A DNA stretch of 57,041 nucleotides from Bacteroidales bacterium (GCA_020026275.1 JAHHQQ010000012.1:1-57041), one strand, 5' to 3'; positions 25,891 to 35,238 are shown, counted from the first letter of the stretch. Notes: generated by a model not told the origin, from the sequence alone. Made by a program: numbers and translations.

Positions 25891-27762
25891 TCAAAATTTT
25901 TCTCTTTCAAGGGGACGAGTCTTTCTATACAGCCAATGGGCGACTTCACGAGGAAGATAAGGACCCAGTTGGTCATAGACCCTTTCGTTATACTCATTGA
26001 GCCAATCCAACTCTTCATCAGTCAACAACTGGATATCCACAATAGAGGTATCCATGTGACAGAGCGTCAAGACCTCGAACTTCAACCAAGAACCATACTC
26101 ATTCTCACCAGCGTCCCGACAAAGCAGCAGGTTTTCATGACGGATGCCATGACTTCCCTCACGATACATTCCCGGCTCGTCAGAAACAACCATCCCTGGA
26201 AGAATCGGCTGTTCATTGTAATCTTGACGGATTCCTTGTGGCCCCTCATGGACATTGAGAAAGAAGCCAACACCATGTCCTGACCCATGCCCAAAATTAC
26301 GTTTATTCCGCCACAGCGGATTACGTGCCAGCACATCCAAATGACAACCAGCCGTCCCTTTCGGGAAAATGGCCATGGCCAAGTCAATATGTCCCTTTAG
26401 TACCAACGTATAGTCTTCCCTCTCAAGAGAATCACATCGACCCAATGGGACCGTTCTGGTGAGATCAGTTGTGCCATACATATATTGACCGCCGGAATCG
26501 CAAAGATATAGCCCGTCATCCCCTAGCAAGGCCGCACCACGATGAGGGGTTACATAGTGCGGCAAGGCCGCATTTGGGCCATAGGCTGAAATGGTCTCAA
26601 AACTGAGCCCTTTAAAACCCTCCACTTCAGAGCGAAGTTCATTTAGATGACAAGCGGCATCCCATTCATCTATCCCCTCAGAATATTCTACCTGGGATTC
26701 CAGCCAATATAGAAATCTCTCCATCACCAGACCATCCTCAAAATGAGCCTCGCGCATCCCTTCAATTTCCACCTCATTTTTAATGGCCTTCCGCACTGCA
26801 ACGGGTGAAGCCCCCATCACAACAGAACCCTCTTGTCCAACACCTGTTATAATATTGAAAAGATTGTAGTTTAGGTGGTCTACATCCACATAAAGAGCCT
26901 CGCCCAATTCCTGCATAATTTCAGATATTCCGATTTCCACATCACCATATGGACATATTTCCACACCATCTTCTTTCAATTCCCCGAAACTCTCCATTGT
27001 CTCTTCGTCCAGACGAGAGAACGCAGTCTTCCTGACAAACCACCGCACTTCTGATTTTGTCACCAGCAGATAAGAAATCACAACCGGATTGCAATCAATA
27101 TCAGACCCTCTTACATTAAGCAACCAGGCAATCTCATCCAAAGCGGAAACCAAAATAGCTCCATACCCTTCCTCTTCCAGAAAATTTCTCAACCAGGCAA
27201 TCTTACTGCTCCTGGACTCCCCAACCAGGTCCTCACCCAAAGAAATAATCGGAGACATCGGAATGGCAGGACGATTTTCCCATATCAATTCAAGAACATC
27301 CGGCACACTCACAATCCGCAAGCCCATATTGTCATTGTCTACTTCATAGCCGAAGGCAGAGAAGGTCTTCTTAATATCCAGAACAGAACGTGCCGGCTGG
27401 GTCACCCCATCCACACAAATGACTACATCCCCATCAACTTCTTCCATAAAATGGGCGGCCAGCCACTCAGGAACATCCACAGCCCCGGGGATACGGATTT
27501 CATGGAGTTCGTATCCCGTCCCTGACAGTTCTTCTCTTCCAGAAATGAAATAACGGCTATCTGTCCACACCCCGGCGTGATCCTGAGTGATCACGAGATC
27601 TCCTTCTCCCATAAAGCCACTGAGCCAGCGCACTCCGCGCCAACGATCACTGACATATTCACTGACATGAGAATCTGAACCGGAAACAATCAAGACATCC
27701 CATGCCTTTTCTGCCATCAAATTCCGAATGGCATCCAAGCGAGCTAAATAATCATTGGCCAT
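25891..27762 (-). CDS. Aminopeptidase P family protein (Xaa-Pro aminopeptidase)
   Basis: Cytosolic M24B metallopeptidase releasing N-terminal residues next to proline. 623 residues, the long three-domain form with two creatinase-like N-terminal domains (about 1-300) and a pita-bread catalytic domain (about 310-540). Dinuclear metal ligands are visible in order: Asp in LCDSGGQY, Asp in TTDLTRTV, His in GHGSGHGVG, Glu in SDEPGMY and Glu in IRHENLL; VHEGPQGIR is also present. No signal peptide. Third gene of a minus-strand run with the coiled-coil protein and hemW (11 bp gap to hemW). Confidence 0.93.
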   Translation of the reverse strand: MANDYLARLDAIRNLMAEKAWDVLIVSGSDSHVSEYVSDRWRGVRWLSGFMGEGDLVITQDHAGVWTDSRYFISGREELSGTGYELHEIRIPGAVDVPEWLAAHFMEEVDGDVVICVDGVTQPARSVLDIKKTFSAFGYEVDNDNMGLRIVSVPDVLELIWENRPAIPMSPIISLGEDLVGESRSSKIAWLRNFLEEEGYGAILVSALDEIAWLLNVRGSDIDCNPVVISYLLVTKSEVRWFVRKTAFSRLDEETMESFGELKEDGVEICPYGDVEIGISEIMQELGEALYVDVDHLNYNLFNIITGVGQEGSVVMGASPVAVRKAIKNEVEIEGMREAHFEDGLVMERFLYWLESQVEYSEGIDEWDAACHLNELRSEVEGFKGLSFETISAYGPNAALPHYVTPHRGAALLGDDGLYLCDSGGQYMYGTTDLTRTVPLGRCDSLEREDYTLVLKGHIDLAMAIFPKGTAGCHLDVLARNPLWRNKRNFGHGSGHGVGFFLNVHEGPQGIRQDYNEQPILPGMVVSDEPGMYREGSHGIRHENLLLCRDAGENEYGSWLKFEVLTLCHMDTSIVDIQLLTDEELDWLNEYNERVYDQLGPYLPREVAHWLYRKTRPLEREKF

Positions 27763-27773
27763 AATTTTTTCAA

Positions 27774-28943
27774 TTAAATCAAACCACAGATAATGTCATC
27801 TGATACAAAAAACTCACTTTCAGGAATCCTTACATGGTCTCCAACGGAAACCAGACACCCAGATTTCAAATATGACTCTACCACATGTTTATCTGCATGT
27901 GCATAAAGATAAGATTTTTTTACACCAATATCGGTCCTCAGACCCAACATAATGGTCTCGACCTTGACATCTTCCTCGGTCAGACAGTCCGTCACCACCT
28001 TCCAGGGCACTTCTTCCGTGTTGGCCGTCCTAAGCCGACCATTGACCAGACTATGCGCTCCTGGTCCCAGTCCGACATAAGGGACTCTTCTCCAATAAGC
28101 TGAATTGTGAATCGCTTCTTTTCCAGGAAGGGAGAAATTGGAAATCTCATAATGGTGGTAGCCTGCGTCAGCCAGACGGTGGCACAGGTAATCGTACTGG
28201 CTCCGGCATTCCTCGTCCGGCGCCTCCTGAAAACGGCCCTCTTCCGACAAACGGCCCAGCACGCTGTTGTCATCGATTGACAGCTGATACGAAGAGATGT
28301 GCTCCGGATACAACGAAATCGCCTGCTCCAACGTGTCGTGCCAGGTCCGGGAATCAATCCCCGGAATGCCGAAGATGAGATCAATGCTGATATTGGGTAC
28401 TCCCGCTTTCCGTAAAATATGATAAGCTTCCTGTGCCTTCTCTGCATTGTGTCTTCGATTCATCCACCGGAGGAGACCGTCATCAAACGACTGGACACCC
28501 ATGCTGACCCGGTTCACCCCTCTTGCAAGCAATGCCCTCACATAAGGTTCCTTCCTCTCTACAATGTCTTCTGGATTGACTTCCAAAGTAAACTCACGGA
28601 AACGATGCCCTGCCGGAAACACTTCGTCAATCGCATCCAAAATACGGAAAAAGTGTTCTTCTGACAGAACAGACGGAGTTCCACCCCCTATATACAAAGT
28701 ATCTGCAGAATCCCCCACAATGGAAGAATCTGCAGATAACCTTATTTCTTCTTTCCGTCTGCCGATTTCAGCAATCACCTCCTCGGCATAGGCCTCCATC
28801 CGTTCCTGTTCCCGTCCGGGACACCGGACTTTACGTCCACCGAACGGAACCGGACTGCCGGACTGGGACTTGCCAGCCAGTTCGGAATAGAATCCGCAAT
28901 AGATACAGAAACTGCGGCAGAATGGAACGTGGAGATAAATCAT
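27774..28943 (-). CDS. hemW: HemW-like radical SAM protein
   Basis: Radical SAM haem chaperone/oxygen-independent coproporphyrinogen oxidase-like protein, 389 residues. The cluster motif is CRSFCIYC (Cys9, Cys13, Cys16), followed by YIGGGTPS and a VSMGVQSFDDGLL block. It starts right at the cluster loop (MIYLHVPFC), as HemW does, lacking the longer N-terminus of HemN. An extra segment of about 25 residues (KSQSGSPVPFGGRK...) sits between the cluster motif and the next helix, which is unusual. The gene is 17 bp downstream of the coiled-coil protein gene and 11 bp upstream of the aminopeptidase gene. Confidence 0.9.
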   Translation of the reverse strand: MIYLHVPFCRSFCIYCGFYSELAGKSQSGSPVPFGGRKVRCPGREQERMEAYAEEVIAEIGRRKEEIRLSADSSIVGDSADTLYIGGGTPSVLSEEHFFRILDAIDEVFPAGHRFREFTLEVNPEDIVERKEPYVRALLARGVNRVSMGVQSFDDGLLRWMNRRHNAEKAQEAYHILRKAGVPNISIDLIFGIPGIDSRTWHDTLEQAISLYPEHISSYQLSIDDNSVLGRLSEEGRFQEAPDEECRSQYDYLCHRLADAGYHHYEISNFSLPGKEAIHNSAYWRRVPYVGLGPGAHSLVNGRLRTANTEEVPWKVVTDCLTEEDVKVETIMLGLRTDIGVKKSYLYAHADKHVVESYLKSGCLVSVGDHVRIPESEFFVSDDIICGLI

Positions 28944-28960
28944 CTTGCAAGTCCGGGAAT

Positions 28961-29875
28961 TTAACGGAGCATCAGCTCAGCCACACCCAATCTTGCCTGT
29001 TCCGTATAAGCTTCAACCGTATAGATACCCTTTGTGAAACTTGGGATGTCGTTGAGATAGATACTCATCTCCACCTCTTTTCCCTGGTAGTCCACCTCTC
29101 TGGAAGCGGATGCGATCATGGTCTCGCCATTCAAGGTGAAGGACACCTGCTCGTTGTTGGTCAGGATGACGCCATCCGGATCTTTGACTCTGATATAAAC
29201 TCTAACAGGCCCCCTCGGTGCGAGATCATTTTCCACCAGACTGAGGTAAGTCAGGAATCTGACTACGCGGCTGCTTCGGTCGGTCTCCTTGTCAGACTTG
29301 TTGTATGCCACCATTCTGAGGCCTCTGGCCTTGATGACAGAACCGGCAGCCACCTGGCCGGACAAATTCTCAACCTGCTCGGACAGCGCTTTCTGCGCTT
29401 TCTTGCTGGCTGCGGCCTCTCGTCTTGCGGCAGCGGCATCCGCTGTCAGCTTGTGGTTCAAGGTGTTCAAGGAATCAATCTGGACAATATAGTTCCTCAT
29501 GATACTTCTCAAAGTACCCAGTTCCTTTTCATACTGTCTCATCTTCCTTCTGTTGGTCGCATCTGTCTTCTTGATACGGTCAATCAGTTCAGCCACCTCC
29601 GCACGAGAAGTGTCCAACTGGGAATTGATGGTTTCATAATCTGAAGAAAGACTGTCATAATCTTTCTGCAGGCTGATCATCTGCTCTGTCAGGACCTGCT
29701 TGTCTGTCTCCAAGTCCGATACCAGCGCATTTTTCTGTATCCAGATATAAGCCAACACCCCCAAAGCAACAACTACAACAGCAATCAATACAAAGATGAT
29801 GGCCTGCAGGCTTTTCTCTTTGGATTGTTTCTCTTCTCGTGCACGACGTTCAAGAATAGGATCGATTTCTTCCAT
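28961..29875 (-). CDS. Membrane-anchored coiled-coil protein of unknown function
   Basis: 304 residues. A charged N-terminus (about 1-23) is followed by one transmembrane helix (about 24-46), a long coiled coil (about 50-175, with Ala/Arg-rich end) and a C-terminal beta-rich domain (about 180-304; DGVILTNNEQVSFTLNGE, FTKGIYTVEAY). The topology suggests a single-pass protein with the coiled coil and C-terminal domain in the periplasm. I do not recognise the family beyond similar Bacteroidota hypotheticals. It is first in a probable three-gene unit with hemW and aminopeptidase P, but nothing in it points to a role in either process. Confidence 0.75.
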   Translation of the reverse strand: MEEIDPILERRAREEKQSKEKSLQAIIFVLIAVVVVALGVLAYIWIQKNALVSDLETDKQVLTEQMISLQKDYDSLSSDYETINSQLDTSRAEVAELIDRIKKTDATNRRKMRQYEKELGTLRSIMRNYIVQIDSLNTLNHKLTADAAAARREAAASKKAQKALSEQVENLSGQVAAGSVIKARGLRMVAYNKSDKETDRSSRVVRFLTYLSLVENDLAPRGPVRVYIRVKDPDGVILTNNEQVSFTLNGETMIASASREVDYQGKEVEMSIYLNDIPSFTKGIYTVEAYTEQARLGVAELMLR

Positions 29876-29906
29876 AACTTTATTTTTTTCAATTCATGTA
29901 ATTGTA

Positions 29907-29914
29907 CAAAATTA
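29907..29914 (-). promoter_or_regulatory. -7 box of the coiled-coil/hemW/aminopeptidase unit
   Basis: TAATTTTG on the minus strand fits TAnnTTTG; no TTG at the expected distance upstream. Start would be near 29901, about 25 nt before the ATG. Confidence 0.35.
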
Positions 29915-29933
29915 ACAAATATTATGCAATTTC

Positions 29934-30887
29934 TTATTTTTCGACTACCAAAAGGCCATTCGCCACTTTCCGGGGAGTGTTGTTTCCTGCCACCAGATCG
30001 GATGGGACATTCAGAAGTTTGAAACCGACCTGTCCTTCCTGCTCATCACGAAGAACCAGCGTAGTGGAGCCCCCACCATCCAAATTACAAGCTCTATCAC
30101 AACCGGCTGCCATACAGGCGCGAACCATGTCTTCCATTAGAAAACCTCTCGAATAACCTGGCTGGCGACCATCTACAACAAAGAAATAAACTTTTTGATT
30201 ATCTTCAGACAAGCCGATGAAAGTACGGGGATTGACCTCCCGCAAATTCTTTTCTGAATAATCTTCGGAGGAATAAACCTCTCCATCCCAGACAAGCCTC
30301 TGCCAAACACCGATTGCCTGCTGAACTTCTCCTTCCACTTGCTGAAAATCAGAATAAATGTCCAAATGAACCGAACCATCTTTTTTTACATAGAATACAT
30401 TGTCATCCCCTCGGCTGGTGCTGATGTCCTCCCCATCCACATACATCACTCCACGAGGAGAAAGGAAATCCAGCCCCTCATAGAAACCAAATACATCGGC
30501 ATTGATTGCCAGCAGTACCTTATGGCCGTTGTCCTCGGCAGCCTGAGCCTGCCCGAGCATATCCTGTAACCCTATCTTCTTGCTGTATGGCATATCCTGA
30601 GGAGAGGATGGACGAAGAGATAGTCCAGATTCCATATCCACTTCCACAATGAACAAATGATTTTCAGTACTGTCCTGCATCAAAAGATTGGATTCAACAA
30701 TAGTCAGACCTTCATAAGGACGGGCTGTAACAACTTCTGAAAATCCGGCAATGCGAGGATTGTTATCTTTTACCTTTTCCATAAGATTCCAGCCTGCATC
30801 TGTTCTTTGGGTACAAGATATGAGACCGAAGACCAGAACAGACAACAGAAACACTGGACGAAACAGCTGACAGAATGATTTTTTCAT
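29934..30887 (-). CDS. Phosphodiester glycosidase family lipoprotein (NAGPA-like)
   Basis: 317-residue lipoprotein (signal peptide ending LISC, Cys25). The C-terminal domain matches the NAGPA/DUF2233 family, which cleaves GlcNAc from phosphodiester-linked sugars (the mammalian uncovering enzyme) and also occurs in bacterial exopolysaccharide contexts. The family's core ACNLDGGGSTTLV is near the C-terminus, and AINADVFGFYEGL and FVVDGRQPGYSRG are also characteristic. It is monocistronic, 58 bp upstream of the coiled-coil protein gene on the same strand. Substrate unknown, possibly phosphodiester sugars on surface glycans. Confidence 0.82.
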   Translation of the reverse strand: MKKSFCQLFRPVFLLSVLVFGLISCTQRTDAGWNLMEKVKDNNPRIAGFSEVVTARPYEGLTIVESNLLMQDSTENHLFIVEVDMESGLSLRPSSPQDMPYSKKIGLQDMLGQAQAAEDNGHKVLLAINADVFGFYEGLDFLSPRGVMYVDGEDISTSRGDDNVFYVKKDGSVHLDIYSDFQQVEGEVQQAIGVWQRLVWDGEVYSSEDYSEKNLREVNPRTFIGLSEDNQKVYFFVVDGRQPGYSRGFLMEDMVRACMAAGCDRACNLDGGGSTTLVLRDEQEGQVGFKLLNVPSDLVAGNNTPRKVANGLLVVEK

Positions 30888-30948
30888 GCTCTTGTTTTTT
30901 ATTGTTTTTAAAGAAATGTAAATTTAATGATTCTATTTAATTTTTTAT

Positions 30949-30956
30949 TATGTTTG
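30949..30956 (+). promoter_or_regulatory. -7 box upstream of the 30989 gene
   Basis: TATGTTTG fits TAnnTTTG. A TTG at the expected upstream distance is missing. Leader would be about 27 nt. Confidence 0.35.
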
Positions 30957-30988
30957 CAATACCACCATTTGACATTTTACATTAAAGA

Positions 30989-31483
30989 ATGAAAATTATA
31001 AAATACATCATCAGAGCTATCAAATACTTTATCTTCATTTCAGTACTGTTGGTAATCATCCTTGCTATCTTGACCGCATTCAATGTCGTAGACGGCAATC
31101 CGGAAGTCATGTTCCGCAACGGCTATGACTCCGTATGGCAAATTGCATTGATGTTCGGTTGCGTATCTGCTTTCTATCCGATGTTTGGATACATGAAGAA
31201 GGAAGCTCATGCCGGAGGTTCCTACCATGAACTCCAGCCTTGCTTGATAGAATTCATGAAAAGCAGAAAATACCAGCTGGTAGAGGAAAATGACGAGACG
31301 CTTAAATTTGTCAGTACCAGTTTTTTCAAACGCCTGAACAGTGTGTTCGAGGATCAAATTACCGTCAAAAAAGTATTTGCAGGCTTCGAATTCGAAGGAT
31401 TAAGAAGAGACGTGGTCAGATTGGCACTCGGTTTCGAAAACAGAGTTTCCAGAAATGACGACCCGTCCGTTGACGAACAATAA
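30989..31483 (+). CDS. Small membrane protein of unknown function
   Basis: 164 residues with two predicted transmembrane helices (about 12-33 and 50-68) and a cytosolic or periplasmic C-terminal domain (about 75-155) of mixed charge. No recognised motif. The DUF2007 gene starts 25 bp after its stop, so they are probably co-transcribed. It looks like a vertically inherited Bacteroidales hypothetical; codon use resembles its neighbours. Confidence 0.7.
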   Translation: MKIIKYIIRAIKYFIFISVLLVIILAILTAFNVVDGNPEVMFRNGYDSVWQIALMFGCVSAFYPMFGYMKKEAHAGGSYHELQPCLIEFMKSRKYQLVEENDETLKFVSTSFFKRLNSVFEDQITVKKVFAGFEFEGLRRDVVRLALGFENRVSRNDDPSVDEQ

Positions 31484-31508
31484 TACACAATCTGAAAACC
31501 GTACGTTT

Positions 31509-31739
31509 ATGGAAAAGGAATTCAAGACTGTCGCTAAATTCAACGACCAGATGCGGGCAGAAATTGCTGCCGGCATGCTTAGAGCCAATGGCATACCCGC
31601 CGAGACATTCAATGACAATTCACCCTTCCCTGGGGTGAACGGAGGAAAAGATGGAGTCGTCATTCGGGTCAATGCGGAAGATTATGATGATGCCGTCAAA
31701 CTCCTTGAAACTACTTCAGATTCTCAAACTGCTGAATAA
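31509..31739 (+). CDS. DUF2007 domain protein
   Basis: 76-residue cytosolic protein. The frame opens at 31455 inside the previous gene, but the ATG at 31509 begins the recognisable domain: FKTVAKFNDQMRAEIAAGMLRANGIPAE, then a short loop and VVIRVNAEDYDDAVKLL. This is the small alpha-beta DUF2007 fold, sometimes called a putative signal-transducing protein; function unproven. Its last 29 bases overlap the convergent DUF3109 gene. Confidence 0.78.
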   Translation: MEKEFKTVAKFNDQMRAEIAAGMLRANGIPAETFNDNSPFPGVNGGKDGVVIRVNAEDYDDAVKLLETTSDSQTAE

Positions 31740-32322
31740 AGGCCTTGGCTATCTCACACAAGGAAGAATAAAATTCTTCCCCGTAAAGATGAATCAAAGG
31801 TTCGCGTAGAAACTGATAAACGCGGACCTTTTCTTTTTTTCCTTTTTCAAAGGCATCCTTGCAAATTTCCCAACGATGAAGCTTAAGACAATCCATTCCG
31901 TTATTCATCCGTGAAATACGGATTGGATAGAGCCAGCAAGACACTGGTTTGCGGAAGGCACTCTTTCCATTGAAAAAGCTACGTTCCATCGCACACCAGC
32001 AAGAACCGTCAGGATCAATACGTGAATAGGCACATTCTTCATGGCTACAACAAGGTGTCACCAAATCCCCATCCACATCAATGTCAAAGAAGCCCGTCTG
32101 TTCAATCAGGGAACGGCCCTCCTCGCTCATCAGGTCAGAGAACTGGGAATAGTTCTCCTCTATCGGATCCAGTTCCGATTCAGCCAGAGGGGCGCCACTA
32201 TCCCCAATGATACAGCAGCAGCCTTTGCATTTTCCATAATCGCAGCAGAAATATTCTGTAATGATGTCTCTCGACACCAGACAGTTTCCTATAATCAAGT
32301 AAGAGTCTTTGTTGTGCTTCAT
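31711..32322 (-). CDS. DUF3109 family cysteine-rich protein
   Basis: 203 residues, cytosolic, rich in cysteine: CCDYGKCKGCCC near residue 25, then CCSHEEC and CWCAMER around 90-112 and SCWLYP, suggesting a bound metal or iron-sulfur cluster like related YkgJ-type proteins. Matches the DUF3109 family of Bacteroidota; role unknown. Its ATG comes directly after the TAG of the M16-like gene, so the two are probably translated from one message. The 3' end overlaps the DUF2007 gene by 29 bases. Confidence 0.8.
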   Translation of the reverse strand: MKHNKDSYLIIGNCLVSRDIITEYFCCDYGKCKGCCCIIGDSGAPLAESELDPIEENYSQFSDLMSEEGRSLIEQTGFFDIDVDGDLVTPCCSHEECAYSRIDPDGSCWCAMERSFFNGKSAFRKPVSCWLYPIRISRMNNGMDCLKLHRWEICKDAFEKGKKEKVRVYQFLREPLIHLYGEEFYSSLCEIAKAFIQQFENLK

Positions 32323-35100
32323 CTAGTTTTGAAAAAGAGATCTGTATAACTGGTTTATTCCCAAAGTGTCGGACGGCTGACGGAAAGGTGCAGACTTCGG
32401 AAGGAAAGGTTTTGGAACATACACCTCCTGCACTTCTACTTTTGAACTGTCCTTCACCTTCACTCCATATTCGGCAACCGCTCCTGCCGCCATATCCGAA
32501 AGGAAAGAATTCACTTTGTCAACGCTGACAGCCTTTATCTTTTCCTTGTATTTTGTCATGAGGTCCTTTCCATAAGAATAGCGCATAATCAAAAAATCCT
32601 GGATATGTCCAGTCTCAGTCATATCCTCATCCAGCATATTCCCCAACAAAATCTGATACATCGGGAACAAATTCAAGTCCATTCCCTTCTGAGCAATCTC
32701 ATCAATTGCACCATTGATCCGAACCAGAACTTTTTCCACGTTCTCTTCCTGTACCATAGAAGCAGGAAGACCCGCTGAATCAGACGGTTTCATCTGGACA
32801 GAAAATCTGAATTTCTCTTCAGGGAACATGATGAAATTGCCGACCACTGAAACGGACCAGCCCATAGTGGCCGCTTCCTTGGAAATAGCATCTCTCATCG
32901 CCATGGCCGCCACTTTGATGGTCATATAATTCTCAGCTGTATAATTGATCGGCGTCTCGAACATGAGATCCAGAGACGGAGCTTTCCCCGTCCCAAACTG
33001 GATAACACGCCCAGAAATGCCAGCTTCTTGTTTTCTGGCGCGATAGGCCGCAGAAGAATTGCTGGACTTGAATCCTCCGATATAGCGGCAGAGAGTCTTC
33101 TTCAAGGTTTCCTCGTCAAACTTGCCAACCAAAATCAAAACACCATCACCGGTTTTAGAAAAGACTGTGTCAAAAAAACGATTGGCCCTGTCCAGAAAAT
33201 CTGAAGAAAGTTTCAAAGGACGTTTGTATGAAGAACAGTTCATAGATGGAGACAACATACTGTCCAAAACGGCCATCCGACCAATTTCTGTATCCTCAAA
33301 CTGATCCAGTGCCAAATTGGAACATCGATTGTAATACTCCAAAGAACGATAGTCAGGAGAACGATCATAGCCAATTGCCAATAACGATTTCAGTACAAGT
33401 GGAAGTTCATTATCTGGAGCTGTTCCCTTGATAGTCATATCCGAAATGGAAACTTCTGTCTCCATCTGGATGCCGTTTGCATGAAGCATTTTCTGGAACG
33501 CATCCCCTGTCATACCAGAAATATAATTCATTCCGATCACATCGGAAAGATAAGGTTTCTCGACATTCTTCATGTTCACCGCCTGAGAAAAACCAGTCTT
33601 CACAAGCATTTCATAGTGGAAATGCCCTTCCCTGCCGGAATTCTTATAGATTACTCTCATTCCATTGGAGAAAGTCCACATCTTGCCTCCTGTCATCGGT
33701 TCTGCCGATTCCGCCTTAATCTTGGCTTTGAAATAAGTTTTCTTCAGATCATTCGCATTTTCGTTGAACGAAACACGGAAGGCCTTCTGGGCACTTCCCT
33801 TCTTCCAAGCATCTTCAAATATCTTTTCCAGAGCCAAACCTTTCTCATTCTCCAGATTCGTTGCACAGATGATCCGGAGGTTACGATCCGGATGGAGGAT
33901 TGACTTCATATAGTTGTTGAATAAAGACAATTCCACTTTCGGATCAAGCACTCTCTTGTAGAAGAAGTCATAGTTGTATTGGGAAGAGGACAACGGCGCA
34001 TTATACAGGAACGATGCGATACAGCAGTCCACATAATTGCTATTCAACCGGACCACGTCATCATACACTTCCCTCAAACCAATCTTGAACTCATTCTGAA
34101 CGTCGTGATATTCATCCACATCCGTACCATGCGCATCCAAATTGCCCAGAACCATCCCGAGAATCTCCATGGCCTGCGCCATGTATTCGTCCTCCGTTGA
34201 AATCAAAATCCCAATCTTTTCACCGCCACCGGTAAGAGCGCTGCTTACATACGTACTTTTCACTACCGAGCAAGGAACCTTGGCCTTGCTCATTTCATAT
34301 CTCAAACGATTCTGTATGAGAATATTCATCTCATTGGCCAATTTACCTGAAGTCAAAGACTGGACCGTATTCATGTCATCCCAGGAAATTCTTGGAGAAG
34401 AATACTGCAATTCGACAGACGCATGCCCTTTCTTCACAGCAGACATAAGGTAGAACGCCTTCTTTTCACGATTTTTCCATACATACTCTTCATTCTCCTT
34501 CTGTCCTCCCTTTCTAGGAACGAGCAAAGCCAACATATTCATTTTATTCAACAAAGCGTTCTGATCGACAACACCAGAAATGATGATGGCTTGAGAAGGC
34601 GTAGAATACCTGTCCGAAAGGGATGTTGTCCAAGAAATAATGTCGAACATCATCAGCAAAGTAGAATCCAATGCCTCCTGATTGCTGGAAGACACCACAT
34701 CGTCGAAACGATAGATGGTCGCATTTTCCTTCACACTGACATAACCATCGTTGCTTGGGAACAAGGCCTTCCTGTTCATGAATTCAAAAGGCGTAGTCGC
34801 TGAAAACCGGGGCAGTTCAGACAAAGCACCGCGAGAATAAACGACACTCTGGCCCTCAATCAAATCCGTCTCATCATCCTTACCAGTACGCTGTACCAAA
34901 GCCATACTGACCGTTCCCTTCGCCACTGCATTGTTAACCAGATAATAATGAATTCCATTGTCCAATGTGCCCACAGTTATCTGGGGGGAAACCGGAAGTG
35001 AAGGAAGTTGCTGTGCCATTGAAGAGAAAGGTTTCAACAACAACACCATTCCCGTCAAAATCAAAAACAACAAATCCCTCCTATTTTCTCTTTCATTCAT
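32323..35100 (-). CDS. M16-family peptidase-like protein lacking the zinc motif
   Basis: 925-residue exported protein; signal peptide ends near SSMAQ. It has the layout of a two-part M16 (insulinase/pitrilysin) protein: the typical opening TVGTLDNGIHYYLVNN (about 42-57), and a second-half domain opening TFSNGMRVIYKN. However, the HXXEH zinc-binding motif expected 30-50 residues after the opening is absent; that stretch reads SVVYSRGALSELPRF. I found no HXXEH or inverted HXXEH elsewhere. It is therefore probably a catalytically dead homologue that binds peptides or acts as partner of an active M16 subunit. DUF3109 follows with no gap. Confidence 0.8.
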   Translation of the reverse strand: MNERENRRDLLFLILTGMVLLLKPFSSMAQQLPSLPVSPQITVGTLDNGIHYYLVNNAVAKGTVSMALVQRTGKDDETDLIEGQSVVYSRGALSELPRFSATTPFEFMNRKALFPSNDGYVSVKENATIYRFDDVVSSSNQEALDSTLLMMFDIISWTTSLSDRYSTPSQAIIISGVVDQNALLNKMNMLALLVPRKGGQKENEEYVWKNREKKAFYLMSAVKKGHASVELQYSSPRISWDDMNTVQSLTSGKLANEMNILIQNRLRYEMSKAKVPCSVVKSTYVSSALTGGGEKIGILISTEDEYMAQAMEILGMVLGNLDAHGTDVDEYHDVQNEFKIGLREVYDDVVRLNSNYVDCCIASFLYNAPLSSSQYNYDFFYKRVLDPKVELSLFNNYMKSILHPDRNLRIICATNLENEKGLALEKIFEDAWKKGSAQKAFRVSFNENANDLKKTYFKAKIKAESAEPMTGGKMWTFSNGMRVIYKNSGREGHFHYEMLVKTGFSQAVNMKNVEKPYLSDVIGMNYISGMTGDAFQKMLHANGIQMETEVSISDMTIKGTAPDNELPLVLKSLLAIGYDRSPDYRSLEYYNRCSNLALDQFEDTEIGRMAVLDSMLSPSMNCSSYKRPLKLSSDFLDRANRFFDTVFSKTGDGVLILVGKFDEETLKKTLCRYIGGFKSSNSSAAYRARKQEAGISGRVIQFGTGKAPSLDLMFETPINYTAENYMTIKVAAMAMRDAISKEAATMGWSVSVVGNFIMFPEEKFRFSVQMKPSDSAGLPASMVQEENVEKVLVRINGAIDEIAQKGMDLNLFPMYQILLGNMLDEDMTETGHIQDFLIMRYSYGKDLMTKYKEKIKAVSVDKVNSFLSDMAAGAVAEYGVKVKDSSKVEVQEVYVPKPFLPKSAPFRQPSDTLGINQLYRSLFQN

Positions 35101-35132
35101 AATTCCAAAATCTAACTCAAATCCATATGAGA

Positions 35133-35140
35133 CAAAAGTA
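35133..35140 (-). promoter_or_regulatory. -7 box of the M16-like gene
   Basis: TACTTTTG on the minus strand, matching TAnnTTTG; no TTG upstream at 19-21 nt. Leader of roughly 27 nt. Confidence 0.3.
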
Positions 35141-35238
35141 CTACATTTTTTCCTGTAATATCATAGCATCTTCCTTTCATTTTATCAGATACGAATGTTT
35201 TTTGCACTAAAATGGAAGATGTTTATATGAAAAATAAC

